NCBI GenBank assembly: GCA_026419785.1
Contig: JAODTK010000888.1
Coordinates: forward strand, 310,001-374,000
DNA: 64,000 nucleotides
Origin: Sclerodactyla briareus
Lineage: Eukaryota > Echinodermata > Holothuroidea > Dendrochirotida > Sclerodactylidae
Reading direction: 5' to 3'
How positions within the stretch are numbered: position 1 is the stretch's first letter; each line of letters begins with the position of its first letter. The notes below the pieces were generated by a model. That model made no database searches and had not been told where the DNA came from. It worked only from the letters and a program-made list of their open reading frames with translations. Positions 43,381 to 56,250 of this stretch are shown one piece after another. The translations under genes were made by a program, and so were the position numbers.

Positions 43381-45929
43381 GCCTAATTGTAGTCTAGCCG
43401 ATTTAGATTAGGCCCTACTGTGATAGGCCCTAGGCCTCATTCGTAATTGATAGTTTGTAACGTTAATTCATCCATAATGTCCTCTATGAATGACTGAATC
43501 GGGTCAGCTGACCGTGAATCAACCGCGGAAAAATACAGTATTAATGCATGGTGCGGGTGTTGATGCACAGCACGGGGAATAAAACTGGTGGATGAAATTT
43601 TATTGTGTCACATCGGCATTATGTTTACAACATTACCGATTGGAACTGCTAAATCACATATTCGCTATGGTGAAGGATGCATTGTGCTTATATGTCCACC
43701 AAAGGCGGTCACCAGATCTAGAGCCACGGCGTATCATTGAAGTTTCAAATAGAACGTGGGACATATTAAGCAAGTAATGCGAGATAACAAGCACGGCGGA
43801 ATGTGTTTCACGCGCAATTTGATGCACGTTGCTCCAGGTTCGCGCTAGGTGAGGGACATTCGGCACTCCTTTCATGATTCCATGCAACGAAATTGGTATA
43901 TGAGGGAAATTCCCGCACTCTTTTTGCGATGGAGATTGGCACATACATACACCAAACAAAACAACACACGTGAAGCCCAGTATATACTTATCAATGGCAC
44001 ATAAAAAATATATCCATTAATATATATGTGAGCTACACGGCAAGGACCACAAAAGTCATATGTCTAACGTAGAAGAGCCTCGGTATACATGATGAGAACT
44101 CAGTCCTCGGGAGAGCACTACACAACATCTATGCGCAATACTCGGTACCCAAGCACCTCACGCAAACAATGGGCGCAAGTAAACAACTCAATAGCAACTG
44201 TTCCAAGGGTATAATTTCTTGGGCAAGATATGTACAGTGACACTTGTACATAACAATATGCACTTAGATCGTCCCTAATATAAATATACTGCTGTATGAG
44301 ATTAGGCTAACGTTAATGCGTAACGCCGACAATATTGATCGAGGTCTCAAAATAGAAATTACTTCAAATACTCTATTTGGCTAGCTCTACTTCTAATTCA
44401 CGGATCTCGCTTCCAGTACAATATATGGATAGCTATACTATATGTGTGAGTAGCCAACACTCCGCGCAGCTGAGGCTGGCCCACATGGGTAGGATTGGCT
44501 GTGGTGGATTTACGATTTTGACTCGGCAAGGTAAATCTAAAAGTATCAAACTAATCTCACGGGTGATGTGGATTAATGCTAGCCTTGCTGGCGAGAAGTA
44601 GATAAAAAGATTCAGGGGTGGGTCCAGGTTGAGGGTTCTGCGGTGATGGCTCATCGTCAAAGACACATCGAACTAATTGGAGCTGAGGGGCAAAAGTTAA
44701 AGTATGATCCAGCGTGCATTAGGCGTTAATCTTAGGGTCAGTGCACATGATCGCGTCCACAGAGGGTGCCATAGAGTTGGCTTGATTTTTTCAAGGGGGT
44801 GGGAGGATTGAAGGTCATCGCGCCCAATTCTTTTTTCCAATCAAACATACTGTACAATTCATTTGCTGTTGTTTAATAATTCTGAGAAAAAAACATGATA
44901 CAGTGTTATCAAAACCGGGGCTTATGTTGGTGAACCCCTGCTGAAAAATATCATTCGCATTATGCGATGGCACCTGCAGATAGGGAGCTGACAGCCAATC
45001 AACCAATTCTAGAAATCCCCCACTTTTGTCCGATCGCCCCAAATTTTGCTTGAAGGGGGGAAAACGTCCCCACCAAAATCTAAATCCTAGCGGGCAACCA
45101 CGGCGTTGCTCATGACTGCGCGCGCATCTGGTTAGTAGAAGAAATGCATGCAATATTGACCCAGTGTCTGGTGCTTCAAATTCTTGATTAGTAGGAATGC
45201 TGCATTATTGACCCAGTTGTCGGGGATCAATTGTCCCAAATTCTCCGATTCAAGGCCCTAGGTAGTGTCGGGATCCAATTGTCCAAATTCTCGCGATAAA
45301 GCGGAAAATGGAGGCGTCTTCTGAAATTAGAGCACTATGACTCGAAAAATGTGGAATGCTTGCGTTATTGACCCAAGGTCAAGAAAACCCTGGAGGACAT
45401 GGTATGACAGTCATACTCACAGTTGCTGTGAACTAGTTAAGGTAAGGTTTTGCCAGGACGAGCAAAATGCCAGACTAGAACAAATTTGTATGGGTTGACA
45501 AGATGACAATCAGTGACATGGAGAGCCGATCTGGGCTCCGCTTCACCCAAAAACTGCATGTGCAAGCCCCTCCTCCATCAGTGCCCCCACGGACGGGTTA
45601 GACAATTCTCTCGAAATAGACAGGGAGGAAAATGGAAACCACCACTCCACTGGACAATGACTGTTTGACGATGACCACGGTGAAAGGTATACAAGTGCTT
45701 TGAGTCTGAGACTGGAAAGTACTAAAGAATGAGGCAATTCTGAATGTCTCACCTGGTTGCATGATCATTGGGTTCTTTATCAGTCAACCACACAAACACA
45801 GAAAGGAATTAAATGTGATGGCGTAGAGAGAGTGCGGACACACACTCACAACAGGACTAGACAGGTGCAGCGAGGGTTTTAACCCGACGTGTATATCTGC
45901 AGAAAAAAGAAACAGCCTTTGTGGACCTT
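43381..45929. other. No recognised gene
   Basis: Frames at 43592-43777 (+) and 43654-43959 (-) overlap and neither has a recognised domain. Frames at 44377-44601 and 44815-45153 are likewise unrecognised. Confidence 0.4.
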
Positions 45930-46660
45930 GTTTAGAGAGGGCAAATATATTGTGTCCATTTGACCTCCAGTGACTTTGGAATGCTCTACCCTTGGTCCGA
46001 AGGGCCAACTGTAGTCCACATTCCCCAAGTTTTGTTTAAAAATGTGAAACATAGGAAAATCGCATGATTCAGGCAAATTTGACCTCCTGTTACCTTGAAG
46101 TGACCTTCCTGTTCTTTTGGACTACATCAGCCCACACAACAAACCGAGTATTGGTCCAATCCGACGAAGCAAGAAAAATTGTAGAAAAAACAACACCACA
46201 ATGTGCCTGCTGCCCTTTCAAAAACTCATGTTTTAGCCCGGGACCAACTTTTTCCCACCAAGTTTCATGTTGATCGGACTAACAATGAATGTTTGCAGAG
46301 ACATTGTCCAATTGACCTCCGGTGACCTTGAAATCACTGTCATGTTTTTTGGATCAACTTTTGTCCCCACCCATCAAGTTTTTTGTAAATTAGATAAATC
46401 CAGTATTTACATGTATAACCTGCAAAATAAAGGGGCGCCAACATGCAAAGGATGCCCACTTTCAAACTTTAAATTTTGCACTTAAGACGGAAATGTGTAC
46501 CCAAAAGTTCAGATCAATCGACCCTTAACAGCGTTGAATTGAAAGAGTTATTGCGGCTAACGGCTAGAGTTTACGTTGGCGGTGGGGGGGGAGGGAGATG
46601 GCGGCTACATCTCCAAAACCATAATACCCCGACAGTCCCAGTGTCACAGGGATATAATGA
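45930..46660 (+). repeat. Diverged relative of the 117-bp repeat, same 3' end
   Basis: CCAAGTTTTGTTTAAAAATGTG, AAAATCGCATGATTCAGG, TTTGACCTCCTGTTACCTTG and TTGACCTCCGGTGACCTTG correspond to the 31.4-32.3 kb units. It ends with TTATTGCGGCTAACG...GGCGG...AAACCATAATACCCCGAC, like 32310-32386. Confidence 0.7.
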
Positions 46661-47489
46661 CCACTGTCTCTCCAATCCTTCTGAGTTTCGAAAAATCATG
46701 CACTTTTAGGAAAAAATTCCATGCATGTAATTCTATGTCAAAATTGTTCATATAGATGTGAAATAAACGTTATCAAAGCTTTGGCTCATAGGAATTATGT
46801 TACCCTGAGTTATTAATTGAACTGTTAAACCCAAAATTCATATACAGAACCAGGTTTCATCATGAACTAATGGTACCTACATGGTATTCAAACACTATTA
46901 TGTAAAAACTGCAAAAATTCTTCACAATGCCTTTTGTCTCACCTGAATGAAATTCAGGAGGAGACTTCGTGGTCACAATGGTATGGTGTGTGCCATGTGT
47001 GTGTGGTGTGTGTCAGGTGTGTTTGTAATGGGTGTGAAACGAGGACATTCGTATGAATACACACCCGCCAACTGAGGACACACCTGGGAACGAGGACTGT
47101 CCACGCTTGAAAGAGGGGGTTTTTGTAGCAGACACAAGCGCATGCGCTAAACATGCTGTTAGTGCAGTTTAGTGCCAATCTGCGATCAGTCCTCGGTAGG
47201 GTAGGGGTAGGTCAGCCAGTTTTTTGGTCCACGGTTGTATGGTATTAGTGTGCGTCCTCAGTTAGCAGGTGTGGGATACATTTAATCCTGTCTGTTGTGT
47301 AGCAGAAAATCATACTCTATTTTCACACGTCTACCACTAAAATAGGGGGTCAGTAATTAACTTTTGTGAAAATTTCCAACTAACACTTCGTTTCTTTATA
47401 CCATGCTATGTCCCCCGCTGTACACTGAGGTATGGCCTTGATTGGACGATGTCCTCGGTTTGGGTGTTCAATCCAATGGGTCCTTGTTT
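46661..47489. other. No recognised gene
   Basis: GT-rich patch near 46980-47030. Short frames only. Confidence 0.4.
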
Positions 47490-47800
47490 TGACGTCGTTA
47501 CATGTATGTGTGCGTGTGTGTATGTTATGTGTCACACTTTCTCGTAAGCAGGATATCTTTCGAACGGTAAGTGCAATTGCAACCAAATTTTCAGATTAGC
47601 ATTGGGGTTGGGTGAACACGACCTGATTAAATTTTGGGCAAACAGTCCTAATTAATTCAGGTAAATTACCATTTTATGTAATTTATTGTTTAGGCTCGTT
47701 AGCAAGATTACGGATGAATCGGAGGTGCTATGGTGACTTGGTTTGGCACATAGATGCAGGAGATAAGGTAGATAAACTGATTAGATTTTCAGCTAATTTG
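47490..47800 (-). repeat. Dispersed repeat R3, copy 3 (inverted)
   Basis: Reverse complement of 26130-26475: (GT)n, ATATCTTTCGAACGG, GGTTGGGTGAACACGACC, AGGCTCGTTAGCAAGATTA, TGACTTGGTTTGGCACATAGATG. It continues to about 48180 with weaker similarity. Confidence 0.8.
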
Positions 47801-48267
47801 CATAATTTATGCGATATTCAAAAGTTTGTCGGATTTTCACAAAAGTTGGTGAATATGGTCTACCTTCAATTGGGGTCAATGGAGGTCATTCAACATACGT
47901 AATTTGCATATTCATGCAAAATCTTTAAGTTGCTTGGATTTTCATGAAATTTTCGTGGGTAGGGTTTACCTTGAGTTCCAAAAAATTTTATCATGAATTC
48001 GGGGTCCCTGGAGGTCATTCTAATCTGCATAATTTAGGCAATTTTAGTCACATTTCCACAAAACTTTTTACTACTTTAGTAGACATTGTCAATAATCAGT
48101 CCTTCGAATTTGAAAAGGTGGTCACGCTATTAGTAGGCGTTTCTGTTATATGCTAATATCGAAATCTTTAAGCGACACATGGAATGCCTTGTAATTGTTT
48201 GCATGGTGACTAAAAGAAGTAACACTGGTCGCGCAACCAGGTGAGACACTGGGGTGATCTCCCTGTT

Positions 48268-48293
48268 GATTCCTTGACGACAGTCCAGGAATC
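48268..48293. other. Hairpin module GATTCC...GGAATC with (TG)n
   Basis: GATTCCTTGACGACAGTCCAGGAATC, followed by ATGCATC and (GT)n at 48320-48340, then a satellite unit. Confidence 0.7.
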
Positions 48294-48369
48294 TATGCAT
48301 CAGGCTCTGTGTGTTCGTGACTGTGTGTGTGTGTGTGTGTAGGCCTACAGTATGTATGTGACGCCCGGC

Positions 48370-49100
48370 TTGTGGACACAATGAGTTACTTGACCCCACT
48401 TGGATGGATTGAGCTAATACTGGTAATGCGTGCTCCCCAGATTCATAACATAATTCCCTATGGTTGGGGTCAGGTCATAGGTCAGCAGGGGTCAAAGTCT
48501 GAAAACCTTGTGGATACGATAAGTCAAAACGCTTGGTCCTATCGAACTGGAGTTTGGTGTTCACCATCCCATTATTCCATTTGTTCTTGTATTCGGTTAT
48601 AGGTTATCAGAAATGAGTTAATGAATCACTATGCCTTTTGGGCTTTATGGTTCTGAGTTAGATCCCATGGAATTTTTGAGTGCCATAAATTATGCACTAA
48701 TGGTACTTTTAGGGTTTTCAAGGGTTTAAGGTTTAAAGTTCCTTAACAGTTGCATGTGGAAAACATTATTGAAAATCTGCAAATGCTTCTACAGAATGGT
48801 TGGATTACCATCGTACTCGGTCAGTGTTGTCGTAGACAGGTGGTACCCACAAGATGTTCAAGGTCAAGGATCATCAAAGGCATGATGAGCTACTATGTGA
48901 AAAATCTTTGTAATTCTTTCCTCATACAGATGGGGGGGTTTTTGGATAACTATGATACTTGGTCAGTGTTATCATTATAGTGGGAGCTAGACTTTTATGA
49001 TGTTGACCGAATTGGGATGGCATGGTCTTTGAAAGGTGGGCCATGATATTAACAAGGGACATAATTTACTATTGAAATTGAACTGGTATGAAGAGTATGA
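48370..49100 (+). repeat. Satellite-family unit followed by 140-bp type units, plus orientation
   Basis: 48380-48590 carries TTGACCCCACTTGGATGGAT, GGTTGGGGTCAGGTCATAGGTC, GTCTGAAAACCTTG and GATAAGTC. 48770-48970 carries CTTCTACAGAATGGTTGGAT and a second copy TTTGGATAACTATGATACTTGG. Confidence 0.75.
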
Positions 49101-49293
49101 TGAACCATTGTAAGGAATTAATGCAAAATGCATTCCCTCTAGTGAAGAGCATTACGTCATCCTGGAATTACAAATTATGGGGTAGAGGGGGTATGTTCTG
49201 GAAATTGGGGTCAGCGATCATATAGAATAGGTTCTACTTCTTACCCAATGGTATTTTGGGGAGTCAATGCAGATGAACAACTTGGATGATCAT

Positions 49294-49324
<31 letters not shown>

Positions 49325-50341
49325 GGATTGTCATCAGGGACCATTGGTACTGTACTTTATGAGGGTGTGGGTGTTCAGGAATTCTGGAGCTGATGGGACT
49401 TCTAGGGGTCATTTTGGTCCACAAAGACGGTAACTATCTGTAAAGGAATAATGGCAATTTCTGGTATGGATTTGTGTTCACAATAGGGTGAATGAAAAAA
49501 TTGGAAAAAATCTTCTTATCTTTTTGGGCTAACTTTAGCTCCGATCAAGGTCAGACTTTTTATGTAAGTTTTCCTGAGTGTATGAGCTATATTGCTTTGG
49601 GGTAGGTAAGGTAGGCTTTGGGCTAGGTTTAGGTAAACCAAGGTGGAAAATGGTAGCTTGGGCCAATTTTGAGCTTTTTGGATAAACTGAACCATCTGGG
49701 TGGGCAGTAAATCTATGCTGCTGCCTCAAAACGCATTCATGCTCTCTATTTTTAAGGGGGGTTGGGCCAAAGGTTATCTCAGGGCATTAACCTCACGCAA
49801 ATCAACGAATCACTAAAGCCTGTGGCTTTGGTTTCATTGTAATTAAACCTGGGAAGGGTTATAAAATAACTTATAGTTATTATGATGTTCAATCATGGAA
49901 AACTAAATCCTGCATAGGGACTCATGGTGCTGCTTATGGTGTTAAAAATCAATGCATTATACGTCTTTTTCTTCAGACTTGCAGAAACACCAGACATGGC
50001 CAACGTAGGAAGTGGACGGTTGAGTACCCCACACCAGACCTGCCTGGTTTGCTGTATATGCAGGGTGCTACCACAAGCCCTTGGAGAGCCCCTGCCAGAA
50101 GTTTCTGCCAAGTAAGAGAATTAGAAACTTGAAAGAGAACATTTTAAAGTAAACTTCAACTTCATTATGAATGAGATGCTGTTTATCACACCAATTACTG
50201 TGCATGTCATCTGTACTTTTGGGGAGTCACCACGGCAGTTAGTCAATGCAAGATTGTTGTGTGGTCTTGGCTGAGTGTGTGTTATGTGTGTGTGTATTGA
50301 CAAATTCCCACCTGCTTTGCTTGTTAACACAACAACATTTT
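49101..50341. other. No recognised gene; G29 run at 49298-49326
   Basis: Contains the longest homopolymer of the window. AATCACTAAAGCCTGTGGCTTTGG at 49808-49831 is the hairpin tail module also seen at 61965 and 63380. The frames at 49893-50115 have no recognised domain. Confidence 0.4.
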
Positions 50342-50367
50342 GATTCCTTGACGAAGTCAGAGGAATT
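50342..50367. other. Hairpin module GATTCC...GGAATT
   Basis: GATTCCTTGACGAAGTCAG followed by AGGAATT. One arm base changed. GTGTGTGGGTGGGTGTG follows and then sequence leading into the satellite array. Confidence 0.65.
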
Positions 50368-50720
50368 ATGCAGTACGTCGGGTTGTGGTGTGCTGTGTGT
50401 GGGTGGGTGTGTTGTGTCGTTTGTGGTCCAGTTCAAACGGGGGACACACTCGGGATTCTTTTCACGTAACTTGGGTTACGCCGCGAAACGGGGATACTCC
50501 CAGTTTGTTTGTCCCCGTTTCCATTGGAAAACGCCCCACAAAAAACGGAATGGGGGATCATGGGGGGATAGCCCCGGTTCCTATGTTTCCTTAAAACTGC
50601 TCAAAAATGATACTTGTAGTGGTTGGGGTACCCCTTATGTAGTTTTGCACTGATGTCCCCCATTTCCAAGGTGAAAGATCAATGTCCGTTTGTGTGTCCC
50701 GTTTAGGCCCCCTACACAGG

Positions 50721-50733
50721 GTATGTGGTGTGT

Positions 50734-50765
<32 letters not shown>

Positions 50766-50780
50766 TGTGTGTGGTGTGTG
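50721..50780. repeat. (GT)n microsatellite
   Basis: About 60 bases of GT with a few GG interruptions. It directly precedes the first full satellite unit. Confidence 0.92.
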
Positions 50781-50784
50781 ACGG

Positions 50785-53700
50785 CCCAGACCTTGTAATC
50801 ACTATAACTTGATCAGGTCGGGTAGGCAGGTCATACTTGTGATGTGTGTTCCCCATGATGAGTACATGAACACTATGGTTTTGGGTCAGGTCAGAGGTAA
50901 TCTGAGATCACAGAGGTCAAAGTCTGTGAAAACCTTGAAACACGATAAGTACAGAATGGTGGTCTGATCAAGTGAATGGGGGTATAGCTTCCTATGAGGA
51001 GTACAGGACCATTGTTTTTGGTTCAGGTCGGGAACTGAAGTTTGGTCGAAAATAGAAAATTGTGAAAATTCGATTTTTTGGCCAAATTGGGCTTGTAAAA
51101 CACGAAACTCGACCCCACCCGATGGATGAAGCTATAGGTATGTGTGTTCCCCATGATGAGTTCATGAACCCTATTGTTTTGGGGTCAGGTAGAGGTATCT
51201 GAGGTCACCAGGTAAAGTCTGAAAACCTGTTAAACATGATAAGTCCAGAATGGTGGTCTGATCAAGTGGACAAATTAGGTGTATGCTTTCTTATGGGGAG
51301 TACGGAAACCTATTGTTTTTGGTCCAGGTCGGAGGGAATTTGGGTTCAAGAATATGAGAAAATTGTTGAAAATTGATTATTTTTGGAAATTTTGGCTTGT
51401 AAACACGATGACTCGACCCCCCACCTGGATGGATGAAGCTCAATACTGTATGATGTGTTCCCCATGATGGTAATTAACCCTATTGTTTTGGGGTCGGGTC
51501 AGAGGAGGTCATAGGAGGTCACCAGAGTTCAAAGTCTAAAAGCCTTGTAAACCCGATAAGTCCAGAATGGTTGGTCTGATCAAGTTGAAATTAGTGTATA
51601 GCTTTCGTATGGGGGTACAGGAAAACCCTATGGTTTTTGGTGCAGGTCGGGAGTAATTTCGGTTGTAAATAGAAAAAAAATTTGTGAAAAAATTCGTATT
51701 TTGCCAAGTTGGGATGGTAAACACGATAACTCGACCCCACATGGATGGATGAAGCTCATATTGGGATGTTTGGTGTTCCCATGAGGGAGCATGAACCCTA
51801 TTGTTTTGAGGTTCAGGTCAGGGTCATCTGAGGCACAGAGTCAAAGTCTGAAAACCTTGTAAACACGGAGAAGTCCAGAATGGTTGGTTGATAAATGTTG
51901 AAATTGGGTGTATAGCTTTCTTATGGGGAGTACAGGAACCCTATTGTTTTGAGCCAGTAGGGAGTGAAATTGGTCGAAAATAGGAATTTTGAAGGAAAAT
52001 TCGATATTTGGCCAATTTTGGCTTGTAACAAGGATAACTTGACCCACCTGGATGGATGGAAGCTCATACTTGGTATGTGTGTTCCCCATGATGAGACAGA
52101 TGAACCTATCGTTTTGGGGTCGGGTCAGAGGTCATCTGAGGTCACCGAGGTCATCAAGGTTCGGAAACCTGTAAACACGATTAGTCTAGAATTGTTGGTC
52201 TGATGATGTTGAAATTAGGTGTATGCTTTCTTATGGGGAGTAACGGAAACCCTATTGTTTTTGGTCCAGGCGGGGTGAATTTTGGTCGAAAATAGAGAAA
52301 AAATTTGTGAAAATTCGATATTTTGGCCAATTTTGGTGTGTAAACCCGTATCGACCCCACTGGATGGATGAAGATCATACTTGTATGTTGTGTCCCATGA
52401 TGAGACATGAACCCTATTGTTGGGGGAGGGTCCGAGGTCATCTGAGTCACCAGAGGTCAAAGTCTGAAAACCTTTAAACACGATAAGTCTAATGGTTGGT
52501 CTGATTAAGTTGATATTAGTTGTAAAGCTTTCTGATGGGAGTACAGGAAACCTATTGTTTTTGGTTCAGGTCGGGAGTGAATTTCGGTGGGTAAATAGAA
52601 AAAATTGTGAAATTCGATATTTTGGCCAATTTTGGCTTGTAAAACATAACTCGACCCCCAATGGATGGATGAAGCTCATACTTGGTATGTGGTCCCCCCC
52701 CCCCCCCATGATGAGTAATGAACACTATTTTTTGAGGTAGGTCAGAGGTCATCTGAGGTCACAGAGGTCAAGTCTGAAAAAACATTGTAAACACGCTAGT
52801 CCAGAATGGTTGTCTGATCAAGTTGAAATGGGGGTATTAGCTTCTTTGGGGAATAAAGGAACACCTATTGTTTTTGGTGCAGGTCGGGGGAAAATTTTGG
52901 TCGAAAATAGAAAATTTGTGAAAATTCGAAAATTTTCGAATTTTGGGTTGAAACGCTAACTCGAACCCCACCTGGATGGATGATTGAAGATCCTACTTGG
53001 CGGTGTTGTTCCCCATGATGAGTACATGAACCTATCGTTTTGGGGTCGGGTCAGAGGTCATCTGAGGTTCACAGGTCAAGGTCTGAAACCTTGTAAACAC
53101 GATTAAGTCCAGAATGGTTGGTCTGATCAAGTGATGAAACTAGGTGGTATTAGCTTTCGTAGGGGAGACGGAAACCCAGTGTTTTGGTCCAGGTCGGGGT
53201 GAATTTGGTCGAAACAGAAAATTTGTGAAAAGTGGATTTTGGCCAAATTTTAAGCTTGTAAAACGATAACTCGACCCCACCTGGATGGTGAAGCTCACAT
53301 ACTTGGAAATGTGTGTTCCCCAGATGAGTAATGAACCCTCTATTGTTTTGGGGTCGGGGGGCCAGAGGTATCTGAGGTCACCAGAGGTCAAGTCTGAAAA
53401 ACTTGTAAACACGATAAGCCAGCATGTTGTCTGATAAGTTGGAATTAGGTGTCTAGCTTTCTTATGGGGAGTACAGGAACCTATGGTTTTTGTTCTGGTC
53501 GGAAGTGAATTTTGGTCAAGAACGGAAAATTTGTGAAAATTCGAAAATTTTTGGCCCATGTTGGCTTTGTAAACACATAACTCGACCCCACCTGGATGGA
53601 TGAAGCTCATACTTGCGTATGGTGTTCCCCATGATGAGTCATGAACCCTATTGTTTTGAGGTCAGGTCAGAGGTCATCTGAAAGGCACCGAGGTCAAAGT

Positions 53701-56250
53701 CTGAAAACATGTAAACAAGATAAGTCCAGAATGGTTGGTTGATATGTTGAAATGGGTGTAAGCTTTCTTTGGGGAGTACAGGAACCCTATTGTTTTGGTC
53801 CAGGTAGGGGTGTGAATTTTTGGTCGGAAAATAGAAAAATTTGTGAAAATTGAGCTTTGGCCAGTTGACTTGTACCACATAACTAGAACCCACCTGATGG
53901 ATTGAAGCCATACTTGGTATGTGGGTTCCCATGATGAGTACATGAACCTATTGTTTTGGCGGGTCGGGTCAGAGGTATTGAGGTCACAGAGGTCAAAGTC
54001 TGAAAACCTTGTAAAACAAGATTAAGTCCAGAATGGTGGTCTGATCAAGTTGAAATTAGGTGTATAGCTTCGTATGGGGAGTACAGGAACCTATGTTTTT
54101 GGTTCAGGTCGGCAGGGAATTCAGTCGAAAATGAAATTTGTGAAAATTCATATTTCAGGCCAATTTTAGCTTGTAACAAGAAAAAACTCGACCCCGCCAT
54201 GGATGGATGCGCTCATACTTGGTATGTGTGTTCCCCATGATGGTAAATGAACCCTATGTTTGAGGTAGGTCAGAGGTCATCTGAGGTCACAGAGGTCAAA
54301 GTCTGAAAACCTGTATAAACACGATAAGTCCAGAATGGTTGGTCTGATCAAGTTGAAAATTTGGGTGTATAGCTTTCTATGGGCGAGTACAGGAAACCCT
54401 ATTGGTTGTTGGTCCAGGTCGGGGAGGAATTTGGTCGTGAATAGAAAATTTGGTACCGACAAAATTGATATTTTTGGCCAATTTGGCTCTTGTAAACACG
54501 ATAAACTCGCCCCACCTGGATGGATGATTGAAGCTCATACTTGGTAGTGTGTTCCCCATGATGAGTACATGGAACCCTATTGTTTTGGTAGGTCACAGTC
54601 ATCTGAGGTACAGAGGTCAAAGTCTGAAAAACTTGTTAAAAACGATAAGTCCAGAATGGTTGTTCTGATCAAGTGAATTGGTGTATAGCTTTCGTATGGG
54701 GAAGTACAGGAACCCTATTGTTTTTGGTCCCAGGTCCGGGCCGGTGGAATTTGGTCGAAAACAGCAATTTTGGGTGAAAATTCGATATTTTGGCCAATTT
54801 TGGGCTTTGTAAACACGATAACTTTACCACAACTGGATGGATGAAGCTCATACTGGTATGTGTGTTCCCATGATGAGTACAGGAACCCTATTTAGGTTTT
54901 GGGGTCGGGTCAGATGTAATCTGAGGTCAAAAGATTTCAAAGTCTGAATACCTTGTAACACGAATAAGTCAGAATGGTTGGTCTGATTCAAGTTGAAATT
55001 AGGTGTATAGCTCTTATGGGGAGTACAGGAACCTTAATATTTTGGTTCTGGTCGGGAGTGAGGGAAGTGATTTCGGTCTCGAAAATAGGAAATTGTTGAA
55101 AATTCGATATTTTGGTATTTTGGCTGTAAACACGAAACTCGACCCCAATGGATGGATGAAGCTCATACTTGGATGTGTGTTCCCATGATGAGAACTGAAC
55201 CCTATTGTTTGAGTGCAGGTCAGAGGTCACAGAGGTCAAAAGCTCTTGAAAACCTTGAAACCGATACGTCCAGAATGGTTGTCTGATCATTGTTGACCTT
55301 GGGTGTATAGCTGTCTTATGGGGAGTACAGGAACACTAATTGTTTTTGGTTCATGTCGGGGTGAATTTGGTCGAAAATAGAAAATTTGTGAAAATTCGAT
55401 GTTTTGGCCAATTTGGCGTGTTAAACACGATAACTCCACCCCACCTGGGAGGATGAAGCTCTACTTGGTATGTGTGTTCCCCATGATGAGTACATGAACC
55501 TATTGTTTTGGGGTAGGGTCAGAGGTCCTCTGAGGGTCACCAGAGGTCAAATGTCTCTGAAAAACCTTGTGTAAACACGAGAAGTCCAAAATGTTTGGTC
55601 TAAGCAAGTTGAAATTAGGTTATAGCTTTCTTATGGGTGAGTACCAGAAACTATGTTTTGGTCCAGGTCGGCGTGAATTGGTCGGAAAATTAGGAAAAAT
55701 TTGTGAAAATTTGATATTTCGGCCAATTTTAGCTTGTAAACAAGATAACTCGACCCCGCCTGGATGGATGAAGCTCATACTTGGGATGTGTGTTCCCCAC
55801 ACAGCATGCGTACATGAACCATCGTTTGGAGCTCAGGTCAGAGGTCATCTGAGGTCACCGAGGTCGAAAGTCTTTGCAAACCTTGTTAAACACGATAAGA
55901 TCCATAATTGTTGGTTTGATCAAGTTTGAATTAGGTGTAAAGCTTCATTATGGGGAGTAGAGGGAACCCTATTGTTTGGTTCAGGTTCAGGAGTGAATTT
56001 TATCGAAAATAGAAAATTTGTGAAAATTTGATTATTTTAGCACAATTTTGGGATTGTAAAAATGATAACTTTACCCCACCTGGATGGATCAAGATCATGA
56101 CTTGGTATGGTTTGTTCCCCATGATGAGTAGATGAAACCCTTTTTGTTTGGGGTCCGGGTGTCAGAGGTCATCGAGGTCACCGGAGGTCATAGTCTGAAA
56201 ACATAGTGAAAAAAGATAAGTCAGAAACGGGTTGGTCTGATCAGGTTGAA
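50785..56250 (+). repeat. About 310-bp satellite array, about 17 units, dimeric monomer
   Basis: GGATGGATGAAGCTCATACT recurs near 51121, 51428, 51742, 52041, 52363, 52662, 52975, 53283, 53593, 53895, 54201, 54520, 54835, 55148, 55448, 55760 and 56083, a mean of about 310 bases. Each unit has two related halves. Both contain GAGTACA.GAACCCTATTGTTTTTGG and CTTGTAAACACGATAA. One half then has an AT-rich middle (GAAAATTTGTGAAAATTCGA), the other AGGTCA hexamers at 10-base pitch. Copies differ mostly by single-base indels. A C run replaces CCCC at 52694-52707. Frames called inside the array are repeat-encoded. Confidence 0.95.

Noticed and set aside
43592..43959. Overlapping frames on both strands as a gene
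   Set aside because: Neither strand has a recognisable domain or convincing splice sites.
50785..56250. Possible CRISPR array or repeat-protein gene
   Set aside because: Units are about 310 bp, contiguous and without unique spacers, and frames are broken by indels. It is a satellite.
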